Positions 48,419 through 58,892 of a stretch of 64,000 nucleotides of DNA are shown piece by piece. The notes under the pieces were generated by a model that was given only the letters and a program-made list of their open reading frames with translations, was not told where the DNA came from and did no database searches. The DNA is from an uncultured Eubacteriales bacterium (GTDB taxonomy: Bacteria > Bacillota > Clostridia > Oscillospirales > Oscillospiraceae): assembly GCA_900319695.1 (NCBI GenBank), contig ONPN01000014.1, positions 1-64,000 of the forward strand, read 5' to 3'. A program made the translations under genes and the position numbers. The stretch's first letter is position 1. Each line of letters starts with the position of its first letter.

Positions 48419-49126
48419 TTACTGATTGCAGAGCTCCCCCACCACGTACTGACAGAGAAGCATACCGGCGCTGGCGGGCACCCAGATCAGGGAGCCGGGA
48501 ACCGAGCGGCGGCCGGGAGGCGGAGCCTCGAACTGTGCGGGCGCCATCGGCTCTTCCGGACTGTAGACCACCGGATGGTGCTCCACGCCTCTCGTCCGCA
48601 GTTCCTTGCGGATGACGCGGGCGAAGGTGCAGCCGTAGGTTTTGGAGATGTCGTCGAGGCGCAGCCGCATGGCGTCGCGCTTGTTGCCGGTGCCGAGGGC
48701 GGAGACGATGGGGATGCCCCGCTCGCGGCAGCTCAGGATGAGGTCGATTTTGCAGGCAACAAGGTCGATGCAGTCCACCACGAAGTCGTAGTCGGCGAAA
48801 AAGCGATCGCGTTCGGCGGCCTCGTAGTGGCCGGTGATGCAGCGAAGCTCAATGTCAGGGTTTATATCCCGCAGGCGCTCTGCCATGACCTCGGTCTTGG
48901 GAAGGCCCACGGTGGAGGTGACGGCGCAGAGCTGGCGGTTGATATTGCTCTCGCCCACAGTGTCCCGGTCAATGAGGGTCATGCGGCCGACGCCGGAGCG
49001 CGCCAGGGCCTCCGCGCACCAGGAGCCGACGCCGCCCAGGCCGATCACGGCGACATGGCTTTTCCCCAGCTTCTCCATCGCCTCATGCCCCAGCAGCATC
49101 TCGGCCCGTATGGTTCTCTCGTTCAT
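48419..49126 (-). CDS. tcdA: tRNA threonylcarbamoyladenosine dehydratase (TcdA, ThiF/E1-like)
   Basis: A 235-residue E1-like enzyme that cyclises t6A37 of tRNA in an ATP-dependent step. N-terminal VAVIGLGGVGSWCAEALARSGVGRMTLID (ATP-binding), DTVGESNINRQLCA with the arginine finger, DCIDLVACKIDLI and SALGTGNKRDAMRLRLDDISKTYGCTFARVIRKELR, all typical of TcdA/CsdL. The ATG at 49126 follows GGAG; a longer frame at 49180 lies in the adjacent terminator. It is downstream of the foldase gene but beyond that gene's terminator. Confidence 0.93.
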   Translation of the reverse strand: MNERTIRAEMLLGHEAMEKLGKSHVAVIGLGGVGSWCAEALARSGVGRMTLIDRDTVGESNINRQLCAVTSTVGLPKTEVMAERLRDINPDIELRCITGHYEAAERDRFFADYDFVVDCIDLVACKIDLILSCRERGIPIVSALGTGNKRDAMRLRLDDISKTYGCTFARVIRKELRTRGVEHHPVVYSPEEPMAPAQFEAPPPGRRSVPGSLIWVPASAGMLLCQYVVGELCNQ

Positions 49127-49141
49127 TTGGGTCTCCTTTTT

Positions 49142-49169
49142 AAAAACCCCCGCCGGTTTCCCGGCGGGG
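49142..49169 (-). terminator. Intrinsic terminator of the foldase gene
   Basis: 9-bp stem CCCCGCCGG (49148-49156) / CCGGCGGGG (49161-49169), loop TTTC; on the minus strand the stem is followed by G and T5. Confidence 0.85.
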
Positions 49170-49186
49170 TCAACATGCATTTTCTT

Positions 49187-50725
49187 TTACCCGACGAACT
49201 TCATACCGAAGCCGTCCTTGGTGGGATTGGCCGCCTCGGCCTCCTCGACCCATGCGTTCACGGCGTCAGCGCGCAGGGCGTCCTCGGCGAGATGGAGGCT
49301 GTAGACCTCACCCTCACCCACGTAGTACATGACGTGGTAACCGGCGTAGCTGCCGCTCTCGCCGTAGACGATGCCGGTGTCGCCGCTCTTGTGGCCGGCA
49401 AAGCAGAAGTCGTTGAACTCCTGAACCATCTGGCCCTTGGCGACGTTCTCATACAGGCCGCCGTTGGTGTTGGAGCCGGTGTCCTCGGAGTACTGCTCGG
49501 CCAGGGCCGCAAAGCTCTCCTCGGTCTTGTCGCCGCTCTCGTACTTGGCAAGGATCTCCTCGGCCTTCGCCTTGGCGGCTTCCTTGGCCTCGTCGGTGTA
49601 GACGCCATCCGCGTCGGCCGCAGCCTTCACAAGGATGTGGCGGACGTTCGCAGTCTTGTAGTTGTTGTCGTCGCGGGAGAGGAAGACCACCACATAGCAG
49701 CCGTTGTCGTTGGGTTCAACGGTGACGTCGCCGGCCTTGCGGCTCTCGTCGCGCATCCACTCGGACGCAGGCACACCGCTGCCCTGCACATGGGTCTGCT
49801 TGCTGGAGGACTGGCCCTCTGCAGCGGCCGCGTTATTCAGGCGGACGGCGGGATCGTCGCCCTCGGCGGTCTTGTAGGTCTCGGCGACAGCCTCAGCCTT
49901 CGCCTGGGCGGCGGCCAGGGTCTCCTCGGTGGGCGCAGAGCTGGTCTCGCCGTCCTCGCCGGTGGTCTCAACGGTCTCGGCACTGACATAGCAGTAGGCG
50001 TAGTCAAAGAAGTCCTGCTCGCCGTTGAAGCTCTTATACTTCTCCTGGAGCTCCTCCTCGGTATAGGTGAAGCTGTCGGTCAGCGCTTCAGCCGCCTTGT
50101 TGGCCAGGAGGGACTCCTCATAGGCTTTGCGGATGAGCGCCTGGTTGACGCCGTCGCCATAGTTTGCGGCGAGCATCTTGTCACCGCTGCCGTAGCCGTA
50201 ATTTCTGGCCTGCTCTTCGAGGCCCTCAAACGCCCCGTCGATCGTGGCGAGGTCGTCCTCGTCCAGGGTGATGCCGTTATCGGCGGCGTACTTGCCGAAA
50301 ATGGTGGCCTGAATCATCTCCTGCTTCGCGGAGTCCATGAAGTAGTCCTTCCAGGTTCCGTTCTCGGTCATGGAGCAGGGCTGCTTGTCCAGGCCGCGGA
50401 TGCCGTTGGAGGTATCCAGGCCGAAGAGGCTGGCGTAGCTGCCGTACTGGTTGGCAAAGTTGTAGTACTGGTTGGCGTAGCGATAGCTGACGTCGGCCGT
50501 GCTGAAGTTTTTGTCGCCCACGGTGAAGGCTGTGGCTTTTGTGACAAGGCTGGAGTTGAGCAGCAGAACGACAGCAACCACCAGCACGACGGCGATGGTG
50601 CCGAGGGTCCAGCGGCGCTTGCTCCTGGCCTGCTCTTTCAGTTCCTTTTCCTGTGCGAGGGTCTTCTTGTCGGTGCCGGCCTCACGGGCGGCCTGACGGT
50701 TTTTTCTCTCGGTTGATGCACTCAT
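49187..50725 (-). CDS. Membrane-anchored peptidyl-prolyl cis-trans isomerase (parvulin/PrsA-SurA-like)
   Basis: A 512-residue extracytoplasmic foldase. A basic cytoplasmic tail (~1-38) precedes one membrane anchor (TLGTIAVVLVVAVVLLLNSSL). A SurA-N-like helical chaperone region follows (ITLDEDDLATIDGAFEGLEEQARNYGYGSGDKML...), then a parvulin domain: ANVRHILVKA, FAALAEQYSEDTGSNTNGGLYENVAKGQMVQEFNDFCF, and GYHVMYYV. It helps fold secreted proteins. Unlike Bacillus PrsA it is anchored by a helix, not by a lipobox. Has its own promoter region (-10 TATAAT at 50755-50760, minus strand). Confidence 0.88.
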   Translation of the reverse strand: MSASTERKNRQAAREAGTDKKTLAQEKELKEQARSKRRWTLGTIAVVLVVAVVLLLNSSLVTKATAFTVGDKNFSTADVSYRYANQYYNFANQYGSYASLFGLDTSNGIRGLDKQPCSMTENGTWKDYFMDSAKQEMIQATIFGKYAADNGITLDEDDLATIDGAFEGLEEQARNYGYGSGDKMLAANYGDGVNQALIRKAYEESLLANKAAEALTDSFTYTEEELQEKYKSFNGEQDFFDYAYCYVSAETVETTGEDGETSSAPTEETLAAAQAKAEAVAETYKTAEGDDPAVRLNNAAAAEGQSSSKQTHVQGSGVPASEWMRDESRKAGDVTVEPNDNGCYVVVFLSRDDNNYKTANVRHILVKAAADADGVYTDEAKEAAKAKAEEILAKYESGDKTEESFAALAEQYSEDTGSNTNGGLYENVAKGQMVQEFNDFCFAGHKSGDTGIVYGESGSYAGYHVMYYVGEGEVYSLHLAEDALRADAVNAWVEEAEAANPTKDGFGMKFVG

Positions 50726-50903
50726 GACGATCTCATCCTTTGCGTTTGTTACATATTATAATGCGGGGGTTTTTCGCAGACTTCGGTATTATACCCCAAA
50801 GCGCGCCGCGTTTCAAGACAAATTCGCGCGCTTTCGGATTTATTTCATAATTTGAAGCGTGGGATCATACAATAGTCTTATGTGGAAAGAGGGAGGATAC
50901 GAA

Positions 50904-50960
50904 ATGGATATCGACGATCTGATCTACGGCGACGCCGATCCCGGCCCGAGCAGCCGTTGA
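50904..50960 (+). CDS. Tiny 18-aa open frame on a short terminated transcript
   Basis: ATG at 50904, eight bases after GGGAGGA, encodes MDIDDLIYGDADPGPSSR and stops at 50958-50960. A -10-like TACAAT (50868-50873) lies 30 bases upstream, and a perfect 21-bp hairpin terminator starts inside the last codons. The unit from start point to terminator is only ~120 bases. It may be a real acidic micro-protein, a leader peptide, or the coding-like part of a small RNA. Nothing in databases can be checked here, so confidence is limited. Confidence 0.45.
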   Translation: MDIDDLIYGDADPGPSSR

Positions 50961-51000
50961 AAAAGGCCGCCGGACAAATGTCCGGCGGCCTTTTTCAACG
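50955..51000. terminator. Bidirectional terminator between the micro-ORF and prfB
   Basis: Perfect 21-bp inverted repeat (50955-50975 and 50980-51000; core GGCCGCCGGAC / GTCCGGCGGCC) with AAAT loop and A5/T5 flanks inside the stem. It serves both the short plus-strand unit and prfB on the minus strand. Confidence 0.9.
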
Positions 51001-51005
51001 ATAGC

Positions 51006-52112
51006 TCAACTCTGCGCTCTCATGGAGAGGAAGGCGTTGATGAAGCCGTCGAGGTCACCGTTCATGACGTTGTCGATGTTGCCGTTTTCATAGTCGGTAC
51101 GGTGATCCTTGACGAGCTGGTAAGGCATAAAGACATAGGAGCGGATCTGGCTGCCCCATTCGATCTTCATCTGCACGCCCTTGATGTCGCTGATTTTTTC
51201 CAGATGCTCGCGCTCCTTGATCTCGGCGAGGCGGGCGCGCAGCATGTTTTTACAGTTTTCGAGGTTCTGGAAATGGCTGCGCTCCACCTGGCTGGAGACC
51301 ACGATGCCGGTGGGCTTGTGGATCAGGCGTACGGCTGAGGAGGTCTTGTTGACCTTCTGGCCGCCCGCGCCGGAGGAGCGGTAAACCTGCATCTCGATAT
51401 CCTCGTCCCGCAGCTCGATCTCGTTGTCGCTCGCGATCTCGGGCATGACCTCCACCGCGGCAAAGGAGGTGTGCCGCCGTCCCGCGGCGTCAAAGGGAGA
51501 GACGCGCACCAGGCGGTGGATGCCGTGCTCGCTCTTTAAAAAGCCGTAGGCGTTCTCACCCTCGATCATAATGGTGGCGCTCTTGATGCCGGCCTCGTCC
51601 CCGTCGAGGTAGTCCATCACGCGGACTTTATAGCCGTGGCGGTCGGCCCACATGTTGTACATGCGGTAGAGCATGGAGGCCCAGTCCTGCGCCTCAGTGC
51701 CGCCCGCGCCGGCGTGGAAGGTGAGGATGGCGTTGTTCGCGTCATACTCCCCGGTCAGCAGGGTGGACAGGCGGGTGGACTCCATCTTCTCGGTGAATTC
51801 CGCAAACTCGCTCTGCAGCTCTGGCAGCATGGAGTCGTCGTTTTCCTCGATGGCCATCTCGCACAGGGTCATCATATCGTCCCAGGACGTGCATAGGCGG
51901 TTGAAATTATCCACCTTGTCCTTGAGGTTTTTCAGGCGCTTCTGCACCTTCTGGGACTTCTCCACGTCGTTCCAGAAGCCATCTCTCGCGCTGGCCGCCT
52001 CGAGCTCTTCGATCTCCTTCTGGGCGGGTTCGAGCTTGAGCGCTTCGCGCAGCACGTCAAGCTGCGGCTTGCAATTGTTGAGTTTTACCTTGTATTCGTC
52101 AAATTCCAGCAT
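51006..52112 (-). CDS. prfB: Peptide chain release factor 2
   Basis: A 368-residue class I release factor that ends translation at UGA and UAA. It has VSPFDAAGRRHTSFAAVEV, with the SPF tripeptide that reads UGA, and the catalytic GGQ in RSSGAGGQKVNKTSSAVRL. The N terminus (MLEFDEYKVKLNNCKPQL) is complete in a single frame, so the programmed +1 frameshift that regulates prfB in E. coli and many Firmicutes is not used here. The ATG at 52112 has only a weak upstream purine-rich site (AAAGCGG). Confidence 0.96.
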   Translation of the reverse strand: MLEFDEYKVKLNNCKPQLDVLREALKLEPAQKEIEELEAASARDGFWNDVEKSQKVQKRLKNLKDKVDNFNRLCTSWDDMMTLCEMAIEENDDSMLPELQSEFAEFTEKMESTRLSTLLTGEYDANNAILTFHAGAGGTEAQDWASMLYRMYNMWADRHGYKVRVMDYLDGDEAGIKSATIMIEGENAYGFLKSEHGIHRLVRVSPFDAAGRRHTSFAAVEVMPEIASDNEIELRDEDIEMQVYRSSGAGGQKVNKTSSAVRLIHKPTGIVVSSQVERSHFQNLENCKNMLRARLAEIKEREHLEKISDIKGVQMKIEWGSQIRSYVFMPYQLVKDHRTDYENGNIDNVMNGDLDGFINAFLSMRAQS

Positions 52113-52249
52113 AATCTTTAACCGCTTTCATTCATATTTCGTTCATATCGTCAATTTGTGGTTAACGGTATAATATTATACACAAAAACTCTCCGCTTGT
52201 AAATCGCTTTTTTATTCCGTTTCTGCCTGTAGAATTTCCCCGAAAGTTC

Positions 52250-52278
52250 TTCCCATTTGTCCGCTTCGGTGTTATAAT
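52250..52278 (+). promoter_or_regulatory. Probable promoter of prs-pth
   Basis: Perfect -10 TATAAT (52273-52278); the -35 at 17 bases is weak (TTCCCA, 52250-52255). The ATG of prs is 65 bases downstream. Confidence 0.5.
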
Positions 52279-52342
52279 AAGCTGAAATTATTCTATGCGG
52301 ACCTCCCGGTCTGTGTGGAGATGCTTCGGAGGATATAGATAC

Positions 52343-53305
52343 ATGATCTCACATGGCAAGGAAATCAAGGTTTTTACCGGCAACTCCAATCCTGCCCTGG
52401 CAGAGCACATCTGTGCCGAGCTGTACAGAACTCTCGGCAACGCGAATGTGTCCCAGTTTGCCGACGGGGAGTGCTCCGTCTCCGTGTTTGAGCCTGTCCG
52501 CGGCAAGGACGTATTTATCGTCCAGTCCACCTGCGACCATGTCAACGATAATCTCATGGAACTGCTCATCATGATCGATGCCATGCGCAGAGCTTCCGCC
52601 GGGCGCGTCACCGCCGTCATCCCCTATTTCGGCTACGCCCGTCAGGACCGCAAGGCCAAGAGCCGTGATCCCATCTCCGCCAAGCTCGTCGCGAACCTCA
52701 TCACCGCCGCCGGTGCGGACCGCGTCCTGACCATGGACCTCCACGCCGCCCAGATCCAGGGCTTTTTCGACATCCCCGTGGACAATCTCCAGGGCAGCCA
52801 CCTCTTCGTCAAGCACTTTGTCAACAAGTTCGGCAAGGGCAACGAGGATGTGATGGTCGTCTCCCCCGACGTGGGCAGCACCGCCCGCGCCCGCGCCTTC
52901 TCCATGAAGCTCGGTCTCAACATGGCCATTGTGGACAAACGGCGTGAGCGCGCCAATCAGTCCGAAGTCATGAATATCATCGGCGATGTCAACGGCAAAA
53001 TCTGCATCCTGCTCGACGACATTGTGGACACCGCGGGCTCTCTCTGCGGCGCGGCCAAGGCCATCAAGGAGATCGGCGGCGCGAAGGAGGTCTACGCCTG
53101 CGCGACCCACGGCGTGCTGTCCGGCCCCGCGCTCGACCGCATCAACTCCAGCTGCATTGAGGAGCTGCTGCTGCTCGACACCATCCCCTATCCCAAGGGA
53201 CGCCCCATGTGCCCCAAGATCAAATATCTGTCCACCGCCTCCGTCTTTGCCGAGGCGATCCGCCGCATTTACGAGGAAGTGTCCATCTCCAATCTGTTTG
53301 ACTGA
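52343..53305 (+). CDS. prs: Ribose-phosphate pyrophosphokinase (PRPP synthetase)
   Basis: A 320-residue class I PRPP synthetase making PRPP from ribose-5-phosphate and ATP. KVFTGNSNPALAEHICAELYRTLGNANVSQFADGE, YFGYARQDRKAKSRDPISAKLVANLI (flexible/regulatory loop), MDLHAAQIQGFFDIPVDNL (catalytic His), VVSPDVGSTARARAFS and the PRPP loop ILLDDIVDTAGS are all present. ATG at 52343 follows CGGAGG by 10 bases. Followed 6 bases later by pth, a common arrangement in Firmicutes. Confidence 0.96.
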   Translation: MISHGKEIKVFTGNSNPALAEHICAELYRTLGNANVSQFADGECSVSVFEPVRGKDVFIVQSTCDHVNDNLMELLIMIDAMRRASAGRVTAVIPYFGYARQDRKAKSRDPISAKLVANLITAAGADRVLTMDLHAAQIQGFFDIPVDNLQGSHLFVKHFVNKFGKGNEDVMVVSPDVGSTARARAFSMKLGLNMAIVDKRRERANQSEVMNIIGDVNGKICILLDDIVDTAGSLCGAAKAIKEIGGAKEVYACATHGVLSGPALDRINSSCIEELLLLDTIPYPKGRPMCPKIKYLSTASVFAEAIRRIYEEVSISNLFD

Positions 53306-53311
53306 GTCTCT

Positions 53312-53899
53312 ATGCTGTTCAAATCATCCGGTTCCTTTTCCTGGCTTGTCGTCTTTCTCGGCAATCCCGGCCCCCGCTATGAGTGCACCAGGCACAACGC
53401 GGGCTTCATGGCCGGGGATGCGCTGGCGAAAAAGCTGGGCGTGAATATCAGCCGTCTGCGCTTCAAGGCTCTCACCGCCGAATGTGAAATAAACGGCGAG
53501 CGGGTCCTGCTCATGAAGCCCCAGACCTTTATGAACCTCTCGGGCGAGGCGGTCGGCGAGGCCGCGCGCTTTTACAAGATTCCGCCCGAGCATGTCCTCG
53601 TCGTCTCCGACGAGGTGAGTCTTCCCCTCGGCAAGCTGCGCGTGCGCCAGAAAGGCTCCGCCGGCGGCCACAACGGTCTCAAGAGCGTTATCGCCGCCCT
53701 CGGCAGCGACGGCTTCCCCCGCGTCCGCATCGGTGTGGGCGCGCCGCCGCATCCCGAGTACGACATGGCGGACTGGGTCCTGTCGGTTTTCCGCAACCAG
53801 GACCTGGAGGATATGCAGTCTGCCGCCCAGCGCGCGGCGGAGGCCGTGATTACTTACATCAGCGATGGCCCGGAGCGTGCCATGAACCGCTTCAACTGA
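53312..53899 (+). CDS. pth: Peptidyl-tRNA hydrolase
   Basis: A 195-residue Pth that recycles peptidyl-tRNA. Conserved blocks: [27 protein letters not shown] with the catalytic His, [77 protein letters not shown] replaces the usual DDLDL but retains the first Asp. Co-transcribed with prs; glgC begins 50 bases later with no visible promoter, so read-through into the glycogen genes is possible. Confidence 0.95.
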   Translation: MLFKSSGSFSWLVVFLGNPGPRYECTRHNAGFMAGDALAKKLGVNISRLRFKALTAECEINGERVLLMKPQTFMNLSGEAVGEAARFYKIPPEHVLVVSDEVSLPLGKLRVRQKGSAGGHNGLKSVIAALGSDGFPRVRIGVGAPPHPEYDMADWVLSVFRNQDLEDMQSAAQRAAEAVITYISDGPERAMNRFN

Positions 53900-53949
53900 C
53901 CCCAGCGAATCCCGGATTCCAAGCAGAAAATCAAATTAGGAGGCTGCCC

Positions 53950-55143
<1,194 letters not shown>

Positions 55144-55146
55144 GCC

Positions 55147-56262
55147 ATGAAAGATTACCACGGCCTGATATTCGCCTACTACACCGACCCCAAACTGCGC
55201 GAGCTTGTCAGCATGCGCACCGCCGCCTCCCTGCCCTTCTGCGGCAGATACAGACTCATCGACTTCTCCCTCTCCGCCATGCGCAACGCCGGCATCGTCG
55301 ACGTCGGCGTCATCATGCAGCGTGATTACCAGTCCCTGCTCGACCACCTCGGCGGCGGCAAGGCCTGGGATATGGCCCGCCGTACCGGCGGTCTGCGCAT
55401 GCTGCCCCCGTTCGGCCTGCCCGAGTACCACCGCGGCAACTACGCCGGCACGATGGAAGCTCTGATCGCGGTCAGCTCCTACATCAAGGACGTCCAGGCC
55501 AAGTACTTTGTCCTCATGCTGGGCGACATGTGCGCCAACATCGACCTGCGCATCCCCATGAAGCAGCACCGCAAGTCCGGCGCGCCCATCACCGCCATCT
55601 GCACCGACCGCGCCGACGCCGCCGGTTTCCGCATGACCTACATCCCCGGCGAGGACGGCTGCGTCAAGAGTCTGCTGGTCGACACCGCCGATGAGTCCGA
55701 GGGCGTTCTCTCCCTCGAGGCCTACATCATCAACAAGGACACGCTGCTCGATCTGCTGGAGACCAGCCGCAAGCAGGGCCTCTACCGCTTCCACAAGGAC
55801 GCGCTGTCCATGTGGATCAAGCAGGGCGGCAAAATGGATATCTACATCCACCACGGCTACACCGCCCTCGTCCGCACGGCCGAGAGCTTCTACAAGGCCA
55901 ATATGGATATGCTCGATCCCGACATCCGCCACGAGCTCTTCCCGGCCGAGCGCCCCGTCTTCACCAAGATCCGCGAGGAGGTCAGCACCTACTACAGCTC
56001 TGACTCCTACTCCCGCAACTCCCTGGTGGCCGACAACTGCATCATCGAAGGCAGCATTGAAAACTGCATCGTCTTCTCCGGCGCGCGCATCCGCAAGGGC
56101 GCCAAGCTCAAGGACTGCATCGTGATGAGCGACTGCGTTGTTGAGACCGGCTGTGTGCTCGACCACTGCATCATCGACAAGGACGTCAGCTTCTCCGCCG
56201 GCACGGTGCTCACGGGCAACGAAAAGCTCCCGCTCATCGTTCCGAAGGGCTCCCACATTTGA
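55147..56262 (+). CDS. glgD: Glucose-1-phosphate adenylyltransferase, regulatory subunit GlgD
   Basis: A 371-residue paralogue of GlgC. The N terminus MKDYHGLIFAYYTDPKLRELVSMRTAASLPFCGRYRLIDFSLS replaces the GGxGxRL catalytic loop, so it should be inactive alone and modulate GlgC, as known for Bacillus/Geobacillus GlgD. LMLGDMCANIDLRIPM takes the place of [10 protein letters not shown], and the beta-helix end (NSLVADNCIIEGSIENCIVFSGARIRKGAKLKDCIVM) is preserved. Tightly linked to glgC. Confidence 0.94.
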   Translation: MKDYHGLIFAYYTDPKLRELVSMRTAASLPFCGRYRLIDFSLSAMRNAGIVDVGVIMQRDYQSLLDHLGGGKAWDMARRTGGLRMLPPFGLPEYHRGNYAGTMEALIAVSSYIKDVQAKYFVLMLGDMCANIDLRIPMKQHRKSGAPITAICTDRADAAGFRMTYIPGEDGCVKSLLVDTADESEGVLSLEAYIINKDTLLDLLETSRKQGLYRFHKDALSMWIKQGGKMDIYIHHGYTALVRTAESFYKANMDMLDPDIRHELFPAERPVFTKIREEVSTYYSSDSYSRNSLVADNCIIEGSIENCIVFSGARIRKGAKLKDCIVMSDCVVETGCVLDHCIIDKDVSFSAGTVLTGNEKLPLIVPKGSHI

Positions 56263-56380
56263 CACTGACCTTCAAATCTTCGTCTGATTCCTGTCGAAGC
56301 TCAGTGTAAACATCACCTTTTCCCGGCAACAACCCCGGCGCGCCGGGCCAAAGCCCTGCGCGCCGGGCTTTCCGCTTTCC

Positions 56381-56413
56381 GATCAAGGGCCCGGACCGGC
56401 CGGGCCCTTGATC
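56381..56413. repeat. Strong inverted repeat between glgD and glgP
   Basis: Perfect 14-bp arms GATCAAGGGCCCGG (56381-56394) / CCGGGCCCTTGATC (56400-56413), five-base loop, preceded by a second GC-rich palindrome (GGCGCGCCGGGC... / ...GCGCGCCGGGC, ~56337-56368). No U-run, so it is not a standard terminator; it may limit read-through from glgCD into glgP. Confidence 0.65.
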
Positions 56414-56489
56414 GGGCAGCCGAATACAAGGCAAAGCCTTTTCATTATATATCAGCAACCCCTACATTTAGTTAAAGGCAGGTACTTTT

Positions 56490-58892
56490 ATGAAAAATCA
56501 GATTTCCCGCGAAGAGATCCGCAGCGCCATCGAAGACAAGCTCTGCGCCCAGTTCAGCATTTCCAGCGCCGAAGCCACCGACGAGCAAATCTTTGAGGCT
56601 ACCGCCATCGTCATCCGCGAGCTTATGAGCCGCCTCCTCGCCGTTCAGAATCCCCGCAGGGGCGAGAAAGAGGTTCACTACATGTCCATGGAATTTCTCA
56701 TGGGCCGCAGCCTGATGAAGAACGCCTACAACCTGGGCGTGTCGGAGGCTGTCGTCGGCGCGCTGGAGGACATGGGCCGCAGCGCCTCCGATATCTTTGA
56801 AGAGGAACCCGACGCCGGTCTCGGCAACGGCGGTCTCGGCCGTCTCGCCGCCTGCTACATGGATTCCATGGCCACCGAAGGCCTGCAGGCTACCGGCTAC
56901 TCCATCTGCTACGAGCTGGGTATTTTCAAACAGCGCTTTGAAAACGGCAAGCAGGTCGAGGTCTCCGACAACTGGCGCACTGCCGCCGACAGCTGGCTCA
57001 TTCCCCGCTACGAAGATATGGTTGAGGTCCGCTTCGGCGGGCAGGTCTCCCCGCACTGGGACAACTACGGCCACTATCACGCCGAATACACCGGCTACAC
57101 CGCCGTCTACGCCGTGCCGCGCGACATGCTGATCGCGGGCTACGGCGCTAAGGACATCAACACCCTGCGCCTCTGGGACGCGAAGAGCCCCTACTCTCTC
57201 GATATGTATCTCTTCTCCGCGGGCGAGTATGTCAAGAGCATGGAGCAGCGCACCATGGCCGAGGTCATCACCAAGATCCTCTACCCCGCTGACGACCACA
57301 TCGAGGGCAAGACCCTGCGCCTCAAGCAGCAGTACTTCTTTGTCTCCGCCTCCGCGCAGGACATCGTGCGCAGCCACATCCGCAAGTGGGGCGACATTCG
57401 CTCCTTCTCCCGCCACCACGTTATCCAGATCAACGACACCCACCCCACCATGATCATCCCCGAGCTCATGCGCATCTTCATGGACGAGTGCGGTCTCGGC
57501 TGGGACGAGGCCTGGGAGCTGGTCAAGAACAGCGTGGCCTACACCAACCACACCGTCATGAGCGAGGCTCTGGAGAAGTGGCCGCAGGAGCTCTTCCAGC
57601 AGCTGCTGCCCCGTCTGTGGGAGATCATGTGCGAGATCAACCGCCGCTGGTGCGACTTCCTCGTCACCAAGTTCGGCGCGGGTGACAGACTCGGCCACAA
57701 CCTCATCATCCGCGACGGGCAGGTACATATGGCCAATCTCTGCCTTGCCTCCTGCTACATGGTCAACGGCGTGTCCCGCCTGCACGGCGAGATTTTGAAA
57801 AACGACCTCTTCCACGATCTCTACACCATCTGGCCCGAGCGCTTCACCCACGTCACCAACGGCATCGACCACCGCCGCTGGCTCGCCCAGATCAACCCCG
57901 GCCTGCATGAGCTGGTCGTCGATCTTCTCGGTAACGATGACTATCTGCTCAAGCCGGAAAACCTCTCCGCGCTGGCCAAATACGAGGACGACGAGACCGT
58001 GCGCGCGCGTCTGAACGACATCAAGTACGCCAACAAGCTGCGCTTTGCCGACTTTGCCAAGCGCAACGACAACTTTGCCCTCAATCCCGACGCCGTGATG
58101 GACGTCCAGGTCAAGCGTCTGCACGAGTACAAGCGTCAGCTCCTGTGCGCGATGCACATCGTTGCGCTCCAGCTCCGCCTGCGCGACAACCCCAACATGG
58201 AGTTTGTCCCCAGAACCTACGTCTTCGGCGCAAAGGCCGCCGCGGGCTATAAGGTTGCCAAGCGCATCATTGAGATGATCCTCTCTCTTGCCAACGACGT
58301 GAACAACGATCCCGTGTGCAAGGACCGCCTGCAGGTCTACTTTGTGGAGAACTACCGCGTCAGCGCGGCCGAGGCCATTGTCCCCGCCGCCCAGGTGTCC
58401 GAGCAGATTTCTACCGCCGGCAAGGAGGCCTCCGGCACCGGCTGCATGAAGCTGATGATGAACGGCGCGGTCACGATCGGCACGCTCGACGGCGCGAACG
58501 TCGAGATGTACGAGCGCCTCGGCGACAAGAACCTCTACCTCTTCGGTCTGCACACCGACGAGATCGCCGAGTGGCGCCGCCACGGCTACGATCCCAACGG
58601 CATGGCCAAGGCTGACGCCGAGCTCTATCGCGTCTGCATGCACATCATGAACGGCTTCTCCGACGGCAAGAGCTATTCCGATGTCATCTCCCACCTGCTC
58701 TTCAACGGCGACCAGTACATGGTCATCGCCGACTTCCGCAGCTACGCGGACGCGCAGGATCGCCTGTACAAGGCCATTTCCGATCCCTCCGAGATGGGCC
58801 GTCTGTCCCTCATCAACACCGCGCAGAGCGGCTTCTTCGCCGCCGACCGCGCGATCCGCGAGTACGCCAAGGATATATGGCACATCAGCTGA
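56490..58892 (+). CDS. glgP: Glycogen/alpha-glucan phosphorylase
   Basis: An 800-residue GT35 phosphorylase that releases glucose-1-phosphate from glycogen. MSMEFLMGRSLMKNAYNLG, EPDAGLGNGGLGRLAACYMDSMAT, HPTMIIPELMRIFMDE, TNHTVMSEALEKWPQEL, TNGIDHRRWL, VQVKRLHEYKRQLL, and the PLP lysine site EASGTGCMKLMMNGAVTIGT are all present (the usual form is EASGTGNMK). Length fits bacterial GlgP/MalP. ATG follows AAAGGCAGG. Overlaps psuK by 16 bases. Confidence 0.95.
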   Translation: MKNQISREEIRSAIEDKLCAQFSISSAEATDEQIFEATAIVIRELMSRLLAVQNPRRGEKEVHYMSMEFLMGRSLMKNAYNLGVSEAVVGALEDMGRSASDIFEEEPDAGLGNGGLGRLAACYMDSMATEGLQATGYSICYELGIFKQRFENGKQVEVSDNWRTAADSWLIPRYEDMVEVRFGGQVSPHWDNYGHYHAEYTGYTAVYAVPRDMLIAGYGAKDINTLRLWDAKSPYSLDMYLFSAGEYVKSMEQRTMAEVITKILYPADDHIEGKTLRLKQQYFFVSASAQDIVRSHIRKWGDIRSFSRHHVIQINDTHPTMIIPELMRIFMDECGLGWDEAWELVKNSVAYTNHTVMSEALEKWPQELFQQLLPRLWEIMCEINRRWCDFLVTKFGAGDRLGHNLIIRDGQVHMANLCLASCYMVNGVSRLHGEILKNDLFHDLYTIWPERFTHVTNGIDHRRWLAQINPGLHELVVDLLGNDDYLLKPENLSALAKYEDDETVRARLNDIKYANKLRFADFAKRNDNFALNPDAVMDVQVKRLHEYKRQLLCAMHIVALQLRLRDNPNMEFVPRTYVFGAKAAAGYKVAKRIIEMILSLANDVNNDPVCKDRLQVYFVENYRVSAAEAIVPAAQVSEQISTAGKEASGTGCMKLMMNGAVTIGTLDGANVEMYERLGDKNLYLFGLHTDEIAEWRRHGYDPNGMAKADAELYRVCMHIMNGFSDGKSYSDVISHLLFNGDQYMVIADFRSYADAQDRLYKAISDPSEMGRLSLINTAQSGFFAADRAIREYAKDIWHIS

